64,000 nucleotides of DNA from Prinsepia uniflora (lineage: Eukaryota; Streptophyta; Magnoliopsida; Rosales; Rosaceae). The stretch lies in assembly GCA_032719365.1 (NCBI GenBank), contig CM064865.1, positions 37,312,065 to 37,376,064 of the forward strand, written 5' to 3'. Below, in pieces: positions 43,024-57,017 of this stretch (position 1 is the stretch's first letter; every line of letters starts with the position of its first letter). Below the pieces are notes generated by a model. It was not told where the DNA came from. It made no database searches and saw nothing but the letters and a program-made list of their open reading frames with translations. The position numbers and the translations under genes are program-made.

Positions 43024-46000
43024 ACCTTCCCTCCTTAAAGAATTTCGTCCTCGAAATTACCAACAACCTTATTCCACAACCACCACGTGGAAAACATTCC
43101 GACCTCACATCTGTGTAAACTTGTACACCCACATACTGGAACAACACCAGTCTCGTCTGTACCCAGACATCCCATCACAGTCATACGTCACAACAACAAC
43201 AATCGACCACCTCGAGTGGACATAATCACCTGTTCCGCGATCAGATCGCTTAACCATTTAGCTGACTCATTCAGCCAAACAGTTCCCTTCCATTGCCAAT
43301 ATATCCTTACATTTGCTCCCATTGGGAGTCACCAAATCTCATTTGTCAGTCCACGCTGACACCACCAGTCAAACTGTCACCGCTAAGCTTTACCGCCCTG
43401 GTAAAGCCCCAACCATCTGCCAGTCAGTGACAACACCACGTATGACATCACCCTCAAGGTAGCGTAAGATCAACACATGATCACAATTCGCAGGGCAAGC
43501 CCAATCCTGCGACATATATAAATCTCAATTTCCATAATCGCCGACTCCCTCAGCGAACCAAGACGCTGGAAAATCACGGTGTGATCAAGTCACACAAGGC
43601 TACTCGTGGTTACTTAGACCACCAATTCACTCATCCTGAGTGTACGTATACCGTCAACTTACACAATCAAGTGGTGTAACTGGAATATATTGAATACCAG
43701 CCCAGCAGTGATCACACATCTCAATACTAGGGTTCCACTAGCCAACCGTGGCTAAGAGCACCTGCTCATACAATCACTGAACCAAAATCACTCTGCACAG
43801 CGCACAGTATCCAATGTCCAGTCCACAACATAACCAGACAAACGATATCGGAACCAAGCCGATTACCAACACGTTTAATCACACACCACTGGTACATCCC
43901 ATGTACCGCCATTAGGCACCACTCAGCCTAACCAGTATCAATCCTCGTACAACGTACCCTGTACGCACCCCAATCCATCAATCTGCCTATAACCACCCAG
44001 GTCATAGCAAATCACGTTCCAATAATGGAGTACATTTGTCCAAACCAACATGAGACAAAACGAACTCCACCTATCATCCAGTTCCAATTCCGAATCCGAA
44101 TCCGCAATTTCGTAAGAAATCCCGAATCCGAACCCAACATCATAATTTTATTCCATGTCCAAATCCGAATCCGAAATCATTATTTCGTAAGCTAGCATTG
44201 GAATAATCATTCCGCACCCAAATCCGGTAATCCATTTTCGAGCTTCGCAATCGAACCCTGAATCGTCACCCAGAAATTCGATTCCAAAACCCAAAATCTT
44301 GTTTACGTCCACCAAGACGTAGCATAACCGATCCTATCGGTTACCTGCTCAAAACACTTGATTGACTTCATAGGGAAGCCAATCCCAATATCCATACGTC
44401 AAAGGTTGACAAAATCCGACCACATCGGAAACCTACTCAACCAAGTCATAAACCATATGGACCCACTCCGAAAAGAAGTTCAGTCCCGTCATCTACGACT
44501 CACATACCAAGGTAAGAGTGATAAACTCTCCACCCATCTGGATCATCAAGATCACGATCCAGATCCATCACTACGTCATCCGACAAGTAACATCACGATC
44601 CTAGATCGTCACATTGACCAAAGTCAACAACATCACAAATCAGATCCACCTAGGATCCACACATGCTCACATAGCTAACAATCCATCTGAAAGCTGATCG
44701 TAGGGTCTTACACCCTCATTGAATCATTCGCCAAATTTCCCTTGGTGGAAAGATGACCTCGCATTTCACCACCAAATCCAAAATCGTGCACAACCTCTTG
44801 GGTCCAAAGGCTCCAAGCCAACCATGGGTCCACCAACCAATACACGCTCAACGTACTGGTAGCAACAATCATCATCTGCCACGGCAGGAAATAAGAATTC
44901 AACCACAATGACTTCGGAATACCAATCACCGATGCGGAAACGAGTACTCCTCTCGTCTCCCAATCACAACTCTCCCCGAAACGGGAGTTCCAACCATGTT
45001 GGGAACAGACATGCTCCCAGATGAGATGTCAAGTCCAACCACTGGACTGCCCACGTCCTTACCTCACTTGGACCACCACGTTTCCAAAATCGATTCATTA
45101 CTCGGACCTCACGTCCGTCAATAATCACGTACGAACACACCCCGATTCCGAACGGGATATCCACCACTTGCCTGGATGTGCATACCATACTGCCTTTGTC
45201 TCACATCTCAACCTTTACAGGTTCAATCCTCAGGTTCCAAGTGATTCACAATCACAAAAATCACACCTCAATACCACGAATGGTTTCCCGACTTTTCCAA
45301 TTTCAATACTTCCTTGCACCCTCTGAGGATATTAGAGGTAAACAATCTTACCAATCTCGGAGTTGACAACAACTCCCCAAATCTACTGATTTTCATGACG
45401 TAGGGAACATCGTCCCTAGATTCCTCAAGTCTCAAACATACCTTAATATCCATTCATCACTTGTCATCATAAATCTGTTGGGACTTATCCCAACACGACA
45501 CAACCTCCACTAGATCCCATCCAGTCCAAGACTCAACCACCACTGAACCGCAGATACCGATCACATGTCCATCATGACAGAGTCACACCCCAACTGGTGG
45601 CTCATCGTCAACACAATTACTGACACCAGCACCAGCGCTAGTACCAGCACCAATGCACCATCAACAACACTAGTATCAGCACACAGGCATCCATACTAGT
45701 ATTGGCATAAAAGTACCAACATACCAACATAACACATGAACATCTACACGAACATCCATGCTAGCACACAGTGTGCAAGGTTGTTACCCTGGATCTCCGT
45801 TCATTACAAACGACGATCCCGTAACAGCACTCCTACCCCACGACTATGGGTACCTCCAATTTTTGCCATCAGCACATCATGATAATGGACGTTCCCTGAA
45901 CATCCTCTGATCCCCCAGTATTAAAACCACACTAATTACCCTCGATAGCCAGTTATCTCGACACAACTGTCGAACAACAGTCATCGTTGTCAAGATCCGT

Positions 46001-46719
46001 ATCCACACATCACACTAATATTCGATCCAACACGGGATTCCATATTTCACCTCATAACCGTACCCGTAGATCGAAACCCATAAGACTCACTAGAGTCATC
46101 CACATGGTCATCCACGACCTCAGCCGCACGTCGCAGCACAAGTTCTCAATTAAAGTTCACTTTTCCTGCCCATCAATTATAATTTAGGGTTCCAAAATTA
46201 CACCCTAGGGTTCCACCGAACCCAACTGCCTTCTGCAGTAGAATCCACAACCTGACCGACTCCGCGGTCCTGACATCGCATAGACGTCAAATCCAATCCA
46301 ATCGTCAATTTCATGTGGGTTCCATCGTGGGTTCCACCACGAAGGTCATCGGCTAACTACGATGCACCAACACCCCGTACACTAGCCAACACTACCAGGG
46401 TCCATAATTTAGACCATTACTCAACTGAGTTTCGCATTTCCATATCATTATTCAAATTGGGTTCCCTGAACCCAGCTGTGCCCAGTGGAACAACAATCCA
46501 ACATCACATGACCGAACCGACGGTCCCACATTACCAGGTAATCGTATACAACCCACTTGGGTTGAATCGCATCAATGCACGGCGTATCGGGCCAAACACA
46601 CCCAATCCACCATCCAAATCCAAAACTATCTATCAGGTTGACAACGGAACTGCAGCCGAAAGAGACATCACACCCTCGACCTTCGCGCACAAAAGAGCAA
46701 AACCTGCTCTGATACCACT
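43024..46719 (-). mobile_element. Internal domain of the 12.3 kb element, no coding capacity
   Basis: The polypurine tract (AAGGAGGGAAGG read on the minus strand, 43025-43036) and the primer site TGGTATCAGAGCAGG (46703-46717, minus strand) bound about 3.7 kb without gag, protease, RT or integrase. The part 43024-44690 is homologous to 6321-8002 in the other element, so gag-pol was replaced or lost. CAGCACCAGCGCTAGTACC-type repeats lie at 45620-45740. The frame at 46313-46906 runs across the primer site into the LTR and is not a gene. The element depended on proteins supplied by a relative. Confidence 0.8.
46703..46717 (-). other. Primer binding site, initiator-Met tRNA
   Basis: The minus-strand sequence TGGTATCAGAGCAGG lies two bases inside the 5' LTR end. 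Its first 12 bases complement the 3' end of plant initiator tRNA-Met. Confidence 0.85.
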
Positions 46720-49680
46720 TGACACGACCCATCCCAATCCCCCCGGGATTACCATGGAATGTGTCATGCTCCCGTCTGACAAGAGGTGTCAGACAAGGGA
46801 TAACCTGTTGCCACTGCCCAACCGGGCTTCCAGAGTGCGTAAGGATCAATGGAGGAGGTGTGCGATGCTCAAGTCTCTGCTGCAGTCGTATCCGGAATCA
46901 TCCTGAAGGGCATTAAAAACAAAAGCTGTGAGTGGACGAAAATAACCAAGTCTGTTTAAAACATTTATAAGACATTTATGCCCCCCAGTAAAATCATATG
47001 CATGCACCAAAAACCAATAATCCCATATTTATTTAGAAATAACCATTAGGGCCTTAGCTCGGAAACCAAAGCATAGTTTCGAATCCCAAAAGTCAATCCA
47101 AGAGTTATTTCATAAATCCAGTGATGTTCATTCATTATTTTTCCATCTCCGGCATCCCAGATGCCTAGCGTCCTAGACGCTTGACGTTCCTGACGTCATA
47201 TCTCACGGTATTAAGCAACGCGTGCTACCCGGGTTCTCACCGGGTCCATATCTCTGATATCCCCGATGTCTGACGTCCATGACGTCTAGCAATCCTGCTC
47301 CTAGATCACTATACGGTCTGGTAGCTCCGTACAATGAACCCTCGCAGGCAATGCACCGTGACTTCTCCAGTGTCCCCGACACTTGGAGGAGACCAGGATA
47401 TATATATATATATATATATCCTCATATCGAGATGGTTTTATGGAACACATTTTATTATTCATTTCAAAAATATCACAAGGGCCCTGCCCCGAGTTTCCAT
47501 AAAACCGTCATAAGTCCAAATAGTTGATTTAAATCCGAAATCATTTATTCAATTCCATTTTAGGGTCCCCGACCCGAAATCACATGAAGAAATCAACTGG
47601 GCCCCTGACCCGATTTCATAAGTTAACTGGGCCCCTGGCCCGATTCACAAGTTAACTGGGCCCCTGGCCCGATTCACAAGTTAACTGGGCCCCTGGCCCG
47701 ATTCACAAGTTAACTAGGCCCTTGGCCCGATTCATAAGTTAACTGGGCCCCTGGCCCGATTTCATAATTCAACTGGGCCCCTGACCCGATTTTACTTTAT
47801 TTAAGTTCGTAACCGTTTCATGAAATCATATCCAACCACATTTATGGAAATCGGTGCAAATCCAGAAAACCTCGGTTTACGTGCAAATACGTAAATCACC
47901 TCGAAATGCGTGAAATCATTTAAATTCACCGATATCCAAAGTAAATCATTTAATCACAATTATAAACATCATGAAACAGTTATGCATGCATCGAATTTAT
48001 AAAACCAATGTCCACTCACAGACCGTTTAACCGAGTGTCTCGATACGCGTGCCATAGGCCTTCTCGGGCCACACCACTATCACCGGGACTCCCAATCCTG
48101 TCCAAATCACATTAGAGGATCACTAACCTCATCATTAACATCCTATACAAGTCCCGTAATTTTCCCGAATTTTTAAGTATTTTTAAACTTTCGGACATCC
48201 CGAACAATATCGAAACAGGATCCGAACGACATGAAACCAATCCCAAAATGTTCGTTACATTGCATAGATTAAAAGTCATGTTGACCTCACCTCGAGATTC
48301 GTGCCCACGCGTCGTGAGTGGCTGCGCGTGAAAGCCACGCGCCTGCTACAGTGACTGCTACAGTCACCATCTTCACCCGTTTGTCTGGTAAACGGGTTGA
48401 AAAACCCGCGATAGGATCCGGCTCAATCACACCCAATCCGACATCAATTCAATCCGTTCTCGATCCTATAACAATCATTAACAAATGAATTTCAGTTCTG
48501 TGACATCGATTAACAACAATCAATCCATAATCGTGCCACCAACCCGTGATCACCCAAAACGGGTCGATCACCAAAGCTCCACAAATCCTCAACCATTGTC
48601 AAATTAACTTCACAGGAAGCTTATAAGGATTAATATGAACCAATTCGCATGATTAATTGAACACGACATTACCTCAATCATCACGACTCAAGCTTGAGTT
48701 TTCCGGCCATCCACCTCGTCCGTCCACGGCCCTAGGAGCCTCAAAGCTTGCCCCATTTGATCTGGTTCGACTCGTTGAGGTTCCAGAAAGCTCAACCCAT
48801 CATCAATTAGGCTTGGGCTGGCCTAAAACTAGAAGTTCGAATTTGAATTTCTCAAAAACCAGTTTCGGGTTTTCAGAGAAATCCAGCACCAATTTCACTC
48901 ATTCCTTTCATTCTCAATCTCAGTGAACCACTCTCGACTCACACTCCATCCCTTTAATCCAATTCAGCCATTAAAGGCATCCAAAAGTGTCCCATAATCC
49001 ACTGCGTAAAGCTCCCCTACATTGACCCGAAACCATTAAAAATCAGTGCCCAGTGCTATTGTGATCGATTGCCAGCACAATACATGTGCAATCACACCCC
49101 ACACTGTCCCAATTCAGTCCATAAATTGATAAACAATCCATGGGATCGATCGCAAAAACCTCCCACTTTCACGGCTGTTCAATGAAATAGTGCCCTCGTG
49201 TGAAATTACAATTCTGCCCTTGTGCAAAAAATTACCAAAATGCCCCTCACGCATCCTGACCCGTAACTCGGTCGTACGGACTCCGATTGATGCGTGCCGC
49301 CTGTCTACGGACTCAGAGCATCGATACCTTCCTAACGGTCCTCGGTCCTCGACCATCGGACCTCCCGACCAAAAAGTCAACATTTCCCCGTATATCGTCC
49401 AAATTACGAAAACGCCCATGAACTTCCGTACGTCATAACTTTCACCACGAACGTCGGAATCGAACGTGCCACCTGTCTATGAACTCGTGACGTCCCAAAC
49501 TACATCACGGTCATCGGTCAAAGTCCATTTGACCATCCGAATTAAAAGTCAACATTTTGCCCACGCCCAAGGGTAAAACGGTCATTTTGCACAATTCGTC
49601 CGAAATCGCTCAACTAATCCCAGATTAGTAAATTACAATTAAATATTATTAAATCCCGATATTCGGGACGGGTCGTTACA
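46720..49680 (-). mobile_element. 5' LTR of the 12.3 kb element (about 2.96 kb, uninterrupted)
   Basis: On the plus strand it goes from TGACACGACCC to GGGACGGGTCGTTACA and is followed by TSD ATATA (49681-49685). It has the terminal hairpin 46774-46794, CTGTGAGTGGAC at 46926, the (AT)11 run, seven minisatellite units (47595-47795), GTCCACTCACAG at 48010 and the GC hairpin 48324-48342. Small differences from the 3' LTR include a deletion upstream of the GC hairpin. Confidence 0.9.
47595..47795. repeat. 29-30-bp minisatellite, seven copies
   Basis: Same unit as 38221-38366 but with seven copies, including a mutated AACTAGGCCCTTGGCCCGAT unit. The difference of two units arose after the element inserted, or by conversion. 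Confidence 0.92.
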
Positions 49681-49833
49681 ATATAATACGAGACCAGTGT
49701 TTGATACCACTCATATTAATTAGTCACCGTATAAATTAATACGATTGAGTGTCTTAATACGGTTCAGACATGCTAAAATAATACTTTCCAAATTATTCGT
49801 ATTAAATAGTCAGATGATTAATAATCTTGAAAG

Positions 49834-49924
<91 letters not shown>

Positions 49925-50187
49925 TAAAATATAATTTTAATAAATAGAAATAATAATTATATCAATAATTAATTAAAATAAATAATAAATAATAAAATAT
50001 ACATAATTAATATTTATATATAATTCTTTTTTATCAACTACAATAATATAATTCGTTCAGTATAATATAGTCGGCATTTTAATCCGGACGAGTACCAAAC
50101 GCCTGACTAAATAGTCAGTCTATCCGATAGACATATTAGTCTATCCGACTGAAATAGTTAGTACAATACGGCGTATCAAACGAGGCC
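49681..50187 (+). mobile_element. MITE, right part
   Basis: This is the remainder of the element begun at 37293, with its right terminal inverted repeat at 50166-50187 and TTA at 50188-50190. Without the LTR element and the duplicated ATATA the MITE would be about 547 bp. It is AT-rich, has no transposase and contains an (AAT)n tract. Confidence 0.68.
49835..49924. repeat. (ATA)n microsatellite, about 30 units
   Basis: An uninterrupted trinucleotide run inside the MITE. The open frame covering it encodes poly-isoleucine and is an artefact. Confidence 0.95.
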
Positions 50188-50190
50188 TTA

Positions 50191-52350
50191 GAGGCTTAGG
50201 GCAAAAATAAAAATTGGGTCCTCAATTCGCATACTTAATTATTGAAAATGTAAATTTTATAAATTGATTATATTATATTTATATTAAGAGGCATTGGTAA
50301 ATCTTTGTTAGGGGAAAACCCATTGGGATAAAACACCAAGCAAAGGAAAAAAAGTACCTCATGTTCAAAAAATTACATTTAATTATTATTTTTTATATAA
50401 AATCTTATACTTCTTTGGTGAAACCAGTAATCAATCTGTAACTCTATACAAATTTTCATATTCAATACAGGAATGTAATTAATGATTGTTAAACTAAAAA
50501 CCTTTGTAGTAGTGACCTTATCAGTTTAGGTGAGTTCCTTAAAATCCTCTTGGCATGCAAAAAAGATGTAATTAAGGATTCAAAGGCACACAGAAAAACT
50601 AAAGAGGCACAATTTCTAATTTCTAATAAGGAGGAAGAACTGACCTGCCATATGTAATATTAAATTCGCGACTTAGACCCATAACATTGGTCCTTTGATT
50701 ATCTGAAGGGGCCTTCCCGTCCTCAATAACTACAACATCCATAAGGGAAATTGTCAAATGGAAGTGTTCAAACATGGAAACTATAATAAGAATTCTATTA
50801 AATTAAATTATCTTTTTTTTTTTAAGTTTGTAACTTAGGAATATCTCGGCTAGGGCTTGGGGAGGTGAAAATGTCTAGATGTCTTCAATTGGAAAAGCCA
50901 ATTGTTGAAAATTTGAGATTAGGGTTTGAGAGTTTGAATGAGATTGCATGAAATTAAAAATTTAGAACATTTGAGAATTTGAGATTGAATGAGATTGATA
51001 CTTAACCTTGGAACATTGAATTTGAACATTGAATTTGAACATTGAATTAGAACATTGAAACCCTGCACTTTCTTCTTGGAACTTTGAAGGAGACTCTCCT
51101 TCCATTCCCGTTCTCGCGTATCCCCCTGTCTATATTATCATTCATCTTTTTTTTTAAACATAAAAAAAAACTTAATTTTGGGCCCTCCAACATCTTTGGA
51201 CCAGGGGCCTATGCCCCTCATACCCTCCCTATTGGCCGACCTTGATTTATAATTATCCCTTAAAATAACATAATAATAAGAACTAACAATTGACCAATGA
51301 ATATGAATGGAATGATGCACAACTAATACAATCAAAGCGACTAAATACAACAACCGTACAAGGGCAATTGACAAGTAGCTAGGAACATCAAATACAAGTA
51401 CACAACTAATAACCATTCATCTTCATGTCGCACAACTGGCAAGTGGCAAGACAACAATGAGGAACTCGTTTAAGAAGACAAAAGAGCTCGAGCTTCAGAG
51501 AACAGAGGAAACAATTGTTGGTGGGGGGAAGACACACAAGTCGATCAGTTCGGATTAGGAGATATTCTTAACCCCAACCTCCTACCTAGGGCTGGCCAGC
51601 TGGAGTTAAAATTGTATATCTATTACATAACATTATTCACCTTATGATTATATTTATGTTGAAATTAATACTTGAATATAACTAGCCATTCCATGCTTAT
51701 CTTTTTTTATTGGAAATATAATTTATTGAATAAAGAAAAATGAAAAAAGTACAGTAAACGGGTGAACCCCTAACGGTGCCCAAGGTCTCATTTAAACCCT
51801 CACCATAAAATCAAGCTAGTACGGAATAAATCCAATGAGGGAAAAAGGTGTACCCCTCTAGATCGTGACAGGAAGACGGGGACCTACCATGGAGCCTGAG
51901 ACATAAACTGGTGTCTATGCACTCGTTGATGTATTAGGGTAGATTTATGTACTTTAAGTTGTATTGTGATACTTATGCTCTATAAATGGTTATATAAAGT
52001 ATCCCCTGTCTGACATTTGGTTGGTTTTCATCGATATTATGTGATACTTTTGAGGTTAGTTTCGAATTTTTAATATTGACTGTCAAACAGGAGCATGATC
52101 CTTCATGGTTATCAAAGTATTTTGGGAAGGGATCCTTTTAAATAGGATCGTCTCCCAAGGCCATTTTTGTGTCAGATAGCGTCTCTGTTAGATCTGGATT
52201 ATCTTGTTTACATGTCTTGGTTAATGCGATGACATATTATGTTCTTTCGGAGAGCTGGTTTCCATTAACTTGTCCCGTTCCCAAGGGTGTTAGGTAGTTC
52301 ATTACCAATAGATGGGTGGAAACGATGGATCACATTTGATTGAGAAAACC
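50191..52350. other. AT-rich DNA with possible transposon debris
   Basis: No gene is recognised. Three to four imperfect copies of ACATTGAATTTGA lie at 51010-51060. The stretch near 51700-51900 resembles the antisense 3' end of a LINE, and 52000-52110 has TATCCCCTGTCTGAC and CAAACAGGAGCATGATCC, resembling a decayed long-LTR end. These assignments are weak. Confidence 0.35.
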
Positions 52351-54355
52351 TGACAAGACCCATCCCGATTATCCCTCGATAGTCGTGATGAATCCTGCTC
52401 CCGTCTGACAATAACTAAAAATACCAAAAGTAACCAAACTTATATACATACACCACACAACAAATCCCAAAAACATTGTTAGACAATGGATAGTTAAGTT
52501 TTACAGACCAATGACATCACAAGTTTGACTAGTCAAAGACAATATAGAGCATAGGTACTATTACAGATAGGGATCAAATTCCTACTCTGTAGAGTGTCTG
52601 AGTGCGCAACGGTCTACTTATTCTTTTGCCTCGCTTGCTTCGTTTCTAGCCCCCGTACATGTGCATTGGCCTGGAGGGTGAATAAAACATTAAAGGTGTG
52701 AGTGGACAAAATAAAGTTCGATAAATACGTTTACCAAAACACATTCTTACCCTCCAATTTTCACAAACATGCATGCATATCATAAAACACGAGTAATAAT
52801 AAGAAATCAATCAAATATGTTCAGTGGACCAATAAAATCAAAACATTTTCCACAAAATCACGGGACTTATCTCCATATCCTGTTGCTTAGAGTCATGTTT
52901 ATCCCTGCAACGCGTGCAAATCAAATAGGCTCAAGGACCGCTCAAAATCCGAGCATCCGCCGCTGTGAACACATCACCAGCCGGCAATCCGGATCTAGTG
53001 AACACATCACTTATCGATCTATGTATATCCAGCACATCTGATCTGAGTCAAGCCTCCATCGGCTGCTCGACAAAGATCGTGCTACGTGACCTCTTCGGGG
53101 TAAACACTTCCATCCCGAAGGCGAGCGTTATCTCCAGGGTGCACTCCGAGGAAAAACATATTTTCACCCGAAAGCCCTAAATATCCGCAACATATCATCA
53201 TCACAAAAACCAGTGAAAAACAGTTGCATTGAAATCAAAATCATTTAACAACATATGGTCGTAGCCCCAAAATATAGTGTCCTCAAATCCGGAAAAGCCA
53301 AAGTCCCGATTTACATTATACTTCCACAAATCATCAATATCATCATAATATCACATGGAAATACAAATTCAACCAAAATCACAATTTCATTGGGTCTCAA
53401 GCCCAAAATACCATTTTCACGCAAATCCGTGCAACCGTAAACCTGAGTTGCCACGATCACGTAAATCCATAAAATCAATCACTGACTCATAATCCGAGTC
53501 CAAATATCATTTTTAATTCCTTGACTAATAACCCGAGTCAAAATATCATTTTCAATCCGGGCCTAGCCCAAAAACATCAATTTCATCATTTCTCGAAAAT
53601 CGTGCCAAAATATAATATAATAATCATAAAACCGAGAAATCAACAGATTGGAACATAAATCATGCCAAAGCATATAAAATCATATAATAAAGCATTTAAA
53701 TCATATATGCATGCATCACGGTTAGAAAACCAAAAGTCCACTCACACACACCGTTCGGATTGCTCAGCCTCGAGCTGTTCGCTTTCTTCCGACGTCCCGG
53801 GAATATTCCAGCCTGTCAAACAAAGTGATTTAAGTTTACTAGACTATCATATGATCCTCATAGAAGAATCCCTTATTCGTCGGAATTTTATAATATTATT
53901 TAAATATAATTTAAACGCGTTGGGTACTCGAAACTACTCCGAAACCATATCCGATTGACCCGAAACCAACGCGGATAGGTTCGTATCATCAAGAACATCA
54001 AGTTTCATGTTGACAACTTCCCCGGATTCTCATCCCCGCGCCCTCACGCGCCGCCGCAAGCAGCTTCGCGTGAAAGCTACGCGCGTAGCACAGTGTTGCT
54101 ACAGTACGTCGTTCTCACCCGAATGTCTGATAAATGGGTTGGAATACCCGCGATAGAACCCGATTCAAACTGCATCAATTCGACCTCAAATCGATCCATT
54201 CTTTCAACTGGTCCCATCTAATACAACTGAATTCAAGTTCTGTAAGTTCAATTACCTCAATGAATGTCTAAAACCTCTCGACTCACGATCAAACTTTGAC
54301 AGGTCTCCTATTCGGGTTTGTCGATTTCATCCCTGGTTTTCATATTAATTCATAC
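52351..54355 (-). mobile_element. Long Ty3/gypsy LTR, truncated, head to head with the next element
   Basis: It begins TGACAAGACCCATCCCGATT (LTR 3' end) and contains GTGTGAGTGGAC at 52696, GTCCACTCACAC at 53736, the conserved core near 53900-54000 and a variant GC hairpin near 54068. It ends without an LTR start, exactly where the plus-strand LTR at 54356 begins. It is of the same subfamily as that LTR. Open frames inside are unsupported. Confidence 0.78.
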
Positions 54356-57015
54356 TGTAACGCCCCAAAAAATTCAAAAATTGTAAAATATTAAAATAAT
54401 GCGAAAATGACGTTTTTACCCCTGAAGGGATATGGCTAAAAGTTGACTTTTGTTTGGAATACTTTTTGAATATTTTTCTAGTGCCATTGTGTAGGTCTCA
54501 GAACGCTGAATCCGTAGACAGGTGGCACATCGAAAACGGAGCTCGTATGAAGAAGTTATGAGTCTGAGAAGTTCAGGGGCAAAATGGTCATTTGTGACCT
54601 CAAGGGTAAAATGGTAGTTTTGTGTGGATTATGATTAAACGGTGGAAGGATGATTATCACCTCACCTTAAATGTTGATTCAGCCACTATATGAATCATAT
54701 ACCTTATCAAGTGACACATGTCACTTGTTGTTGAAGATTAGTGGCACTTAGGTATTTTAATTAATTAGTTAATTGAAGTTAACAAATAAATGGGTATTGT
54801 TAACTGATGAACAGTGTTCGACTAAGACCAAACACAGAACAGAGGACGTCCATACTTCTCCTTCCACCTTGATCGATTTCTGTTGCAACAAGAGTAATTG
54901 AACAATCAATTGGCTTAAGTGAAGAGTGAAAAACCGAAGAGGAACCAAACAAATCCAGTTAGAACCTTACTGAACCTACCTGAAAATTTACTCAAAATCT
55001 TCATTTTCGAATTTGAATTTCTAGACGGTTTCGTTCCAATTTGAAGCGATATTAAGCCTTCTGAGAACCAGGCGACTCGGACCCAATCAACTGGAACAAA
55101 AATTGGAGCTGAATTGGGGATGAACAGATTCTGCAATTAGTTCGGAAAATCGAGCTTGAGTTCAGTGACTTAGAGGTAATAACTCATGAAATTGATCTCG
55201 ATTTCGTGTTTATAATAGTCCTATGATGCTTCTGGTATGAACAATTGAAGGAAACAGGTGATTTTTGGATAGGACCCGAATCTAAACCCGACGGGTGTTC
55301 ATCTTGAGTCGAGACGTTCTAGGGCTTATTTGATTAAATTGAACTTATAGAACTGTAAATTAGATTGAACTGATATGAATGAATGAAAGAAAGGAAAGAA
55401 TTGAGTTGAAATTGAAGGAAATCGAGTCGGGTCTGATCGCGGGTTGCAGACCCGTTTATCAGAGAAACGGGCGAGGAAGAGACACTGTAACAGGGCACAG
55501 TTCACGGCGCGTGGCTTTCACGCGCAGCCGCTTGCGGCGGTTCGTGAGGGCGCGTGGCCGGGAATTTGAGGAAGGGTCCAACAACAATTTTGATACTCTC
55601 GATGATACGGACCTATTAGCATTGGTTTCGGGTCAATCGGATATGAACTGAGAGTGGTTTTGTGTACCCGAAGCGTATAAGTTACGTTTAAAATGATATT
55701 ATTTTATTCCGACGATTAGGAAATTCGTACATACGATTATATGATATGTTAGTAACCCCATATTTCATATTTAACAGGCAGAAATAGTCTCGGGACATCA
55801 GACGAAAATGAATGGCTTGAATCCGAGCAATCTGGACGGTGTGTGAGTGGACTTTTGTTTTCTACCCTAAATGCATGCATATATGTTTTAACTGCTTTTA
55901 AATGCTTTATGATATGATTTAAATTGATTTGCTATAATTGATGATGTGATATGATGATTTCCGGATTTTGGGAATATTATATTATTTTATATTGCTTTTG
56001 GGCACGATTTTCGAGAAAATCATAAAATTGTGATTTTGGGCGATGGCCTGAGATTTGAGATGGCTTTTGACTCGGAATTGAAGTTATGTGATTTCATTGA
56101 TGCAATTGAATTATAAATGATATGTTAGATATGGATTTATGGAATTTACTTGTGCTTTGGAAATGCTATATTTCGGGCAGAGGCCCTATTGAACTGTTGA
56201 TTTGACTGTGAGATTTAAATGGTTTTGAAATGAGAATATTGGCTATTGGTACCATCCTCTGTGATTTGATGGTTTCCTCCAGACGTCGTAGATCCTGGAG
56301 TAGTCACGATCCACTGCCTGGAGATGAGTAGCTCCGAGGGGAGGCTCAATCTCAGGAGTGTGAGTTTATGTTGATATCCTCCAGACGTCGTTGATCCTGG
56401 AGATGATATCACCCCAGATGTCATTGATCCTGGGGAGGTACTCGGACGTGAGACACCCGAGTTGCACGCGTTGCATTGATATCGTGACGGGTTATTAGCT
56501 ATTGAGATTGGATGTTGAGGATGGTGGTATCATGATTGATTTTGAACTGTATTAACTGTTTTATATTATCTTGATTTATATGACTTATGTTTTTATATGA
56601 TATGCATGCATATTTACAAAACTGGAGGGTAAGACTATTTTTAATAAATGTATTTCTAAAACTTTAATTTTGTCCACTCACACCTTTAATGTTTTTGTAC
56701 CCTCCAGGCCCGTGCACAGGTACTGGGGCTCATATCGAGGCAGAGGAATAAACAGACCGTTGCGTACTCGAGTTCTGACCGCGTAGGACTTTAATCCTTG
56801 TTTGTAAATAATTCTTATACTCTGTAAACCGGTTGACAACTGATACCGTCAACGGTCCTAAAAGACATACCTATCTCTGGTCTGACTATGTGTGTTGTTT
56901 GTTGTATTATGTACTTATATATATCTCTGAACTACTTTTGGTATGTTAAAGTCATGGTCAGACGGGAGCAGGATCATTCACGATTATCGAGGAATAATCG
57001 GGATGGGTCCTGTCA
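54356..57015 (+). mobile_element. 5' LTR of a coding Ty3/gypsy element (2.66 kb)
   Basis: It runs from TGTAACGCCCC to GGGTCCTGTCA. Features are the palindrome at 54708-54727 (CAAGTGACA-CA-TGTCACTTG), the GC hairpin 55507-55525, GTGTGAGTGGAC at 55841, GTCCACTCACAC at 56672 and the long-loop terminal hairpin 56880-56963. The primer site follows at 57018-57028. It belongs to the element that runs off the right edge of the window. Confidence 0.88.
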
Positions 57016-57017
57016 AT

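Noticed and set aside
46313..46906. 197-codon open frame
   Set aside because: It is antisense to the element and crosses the primer site into the LTR; no protein family resemblance.
49745..49927. 60-codon frame ending in poly-isoleucine
   Set aside because: Translation of an (ATA)n microsatellite.
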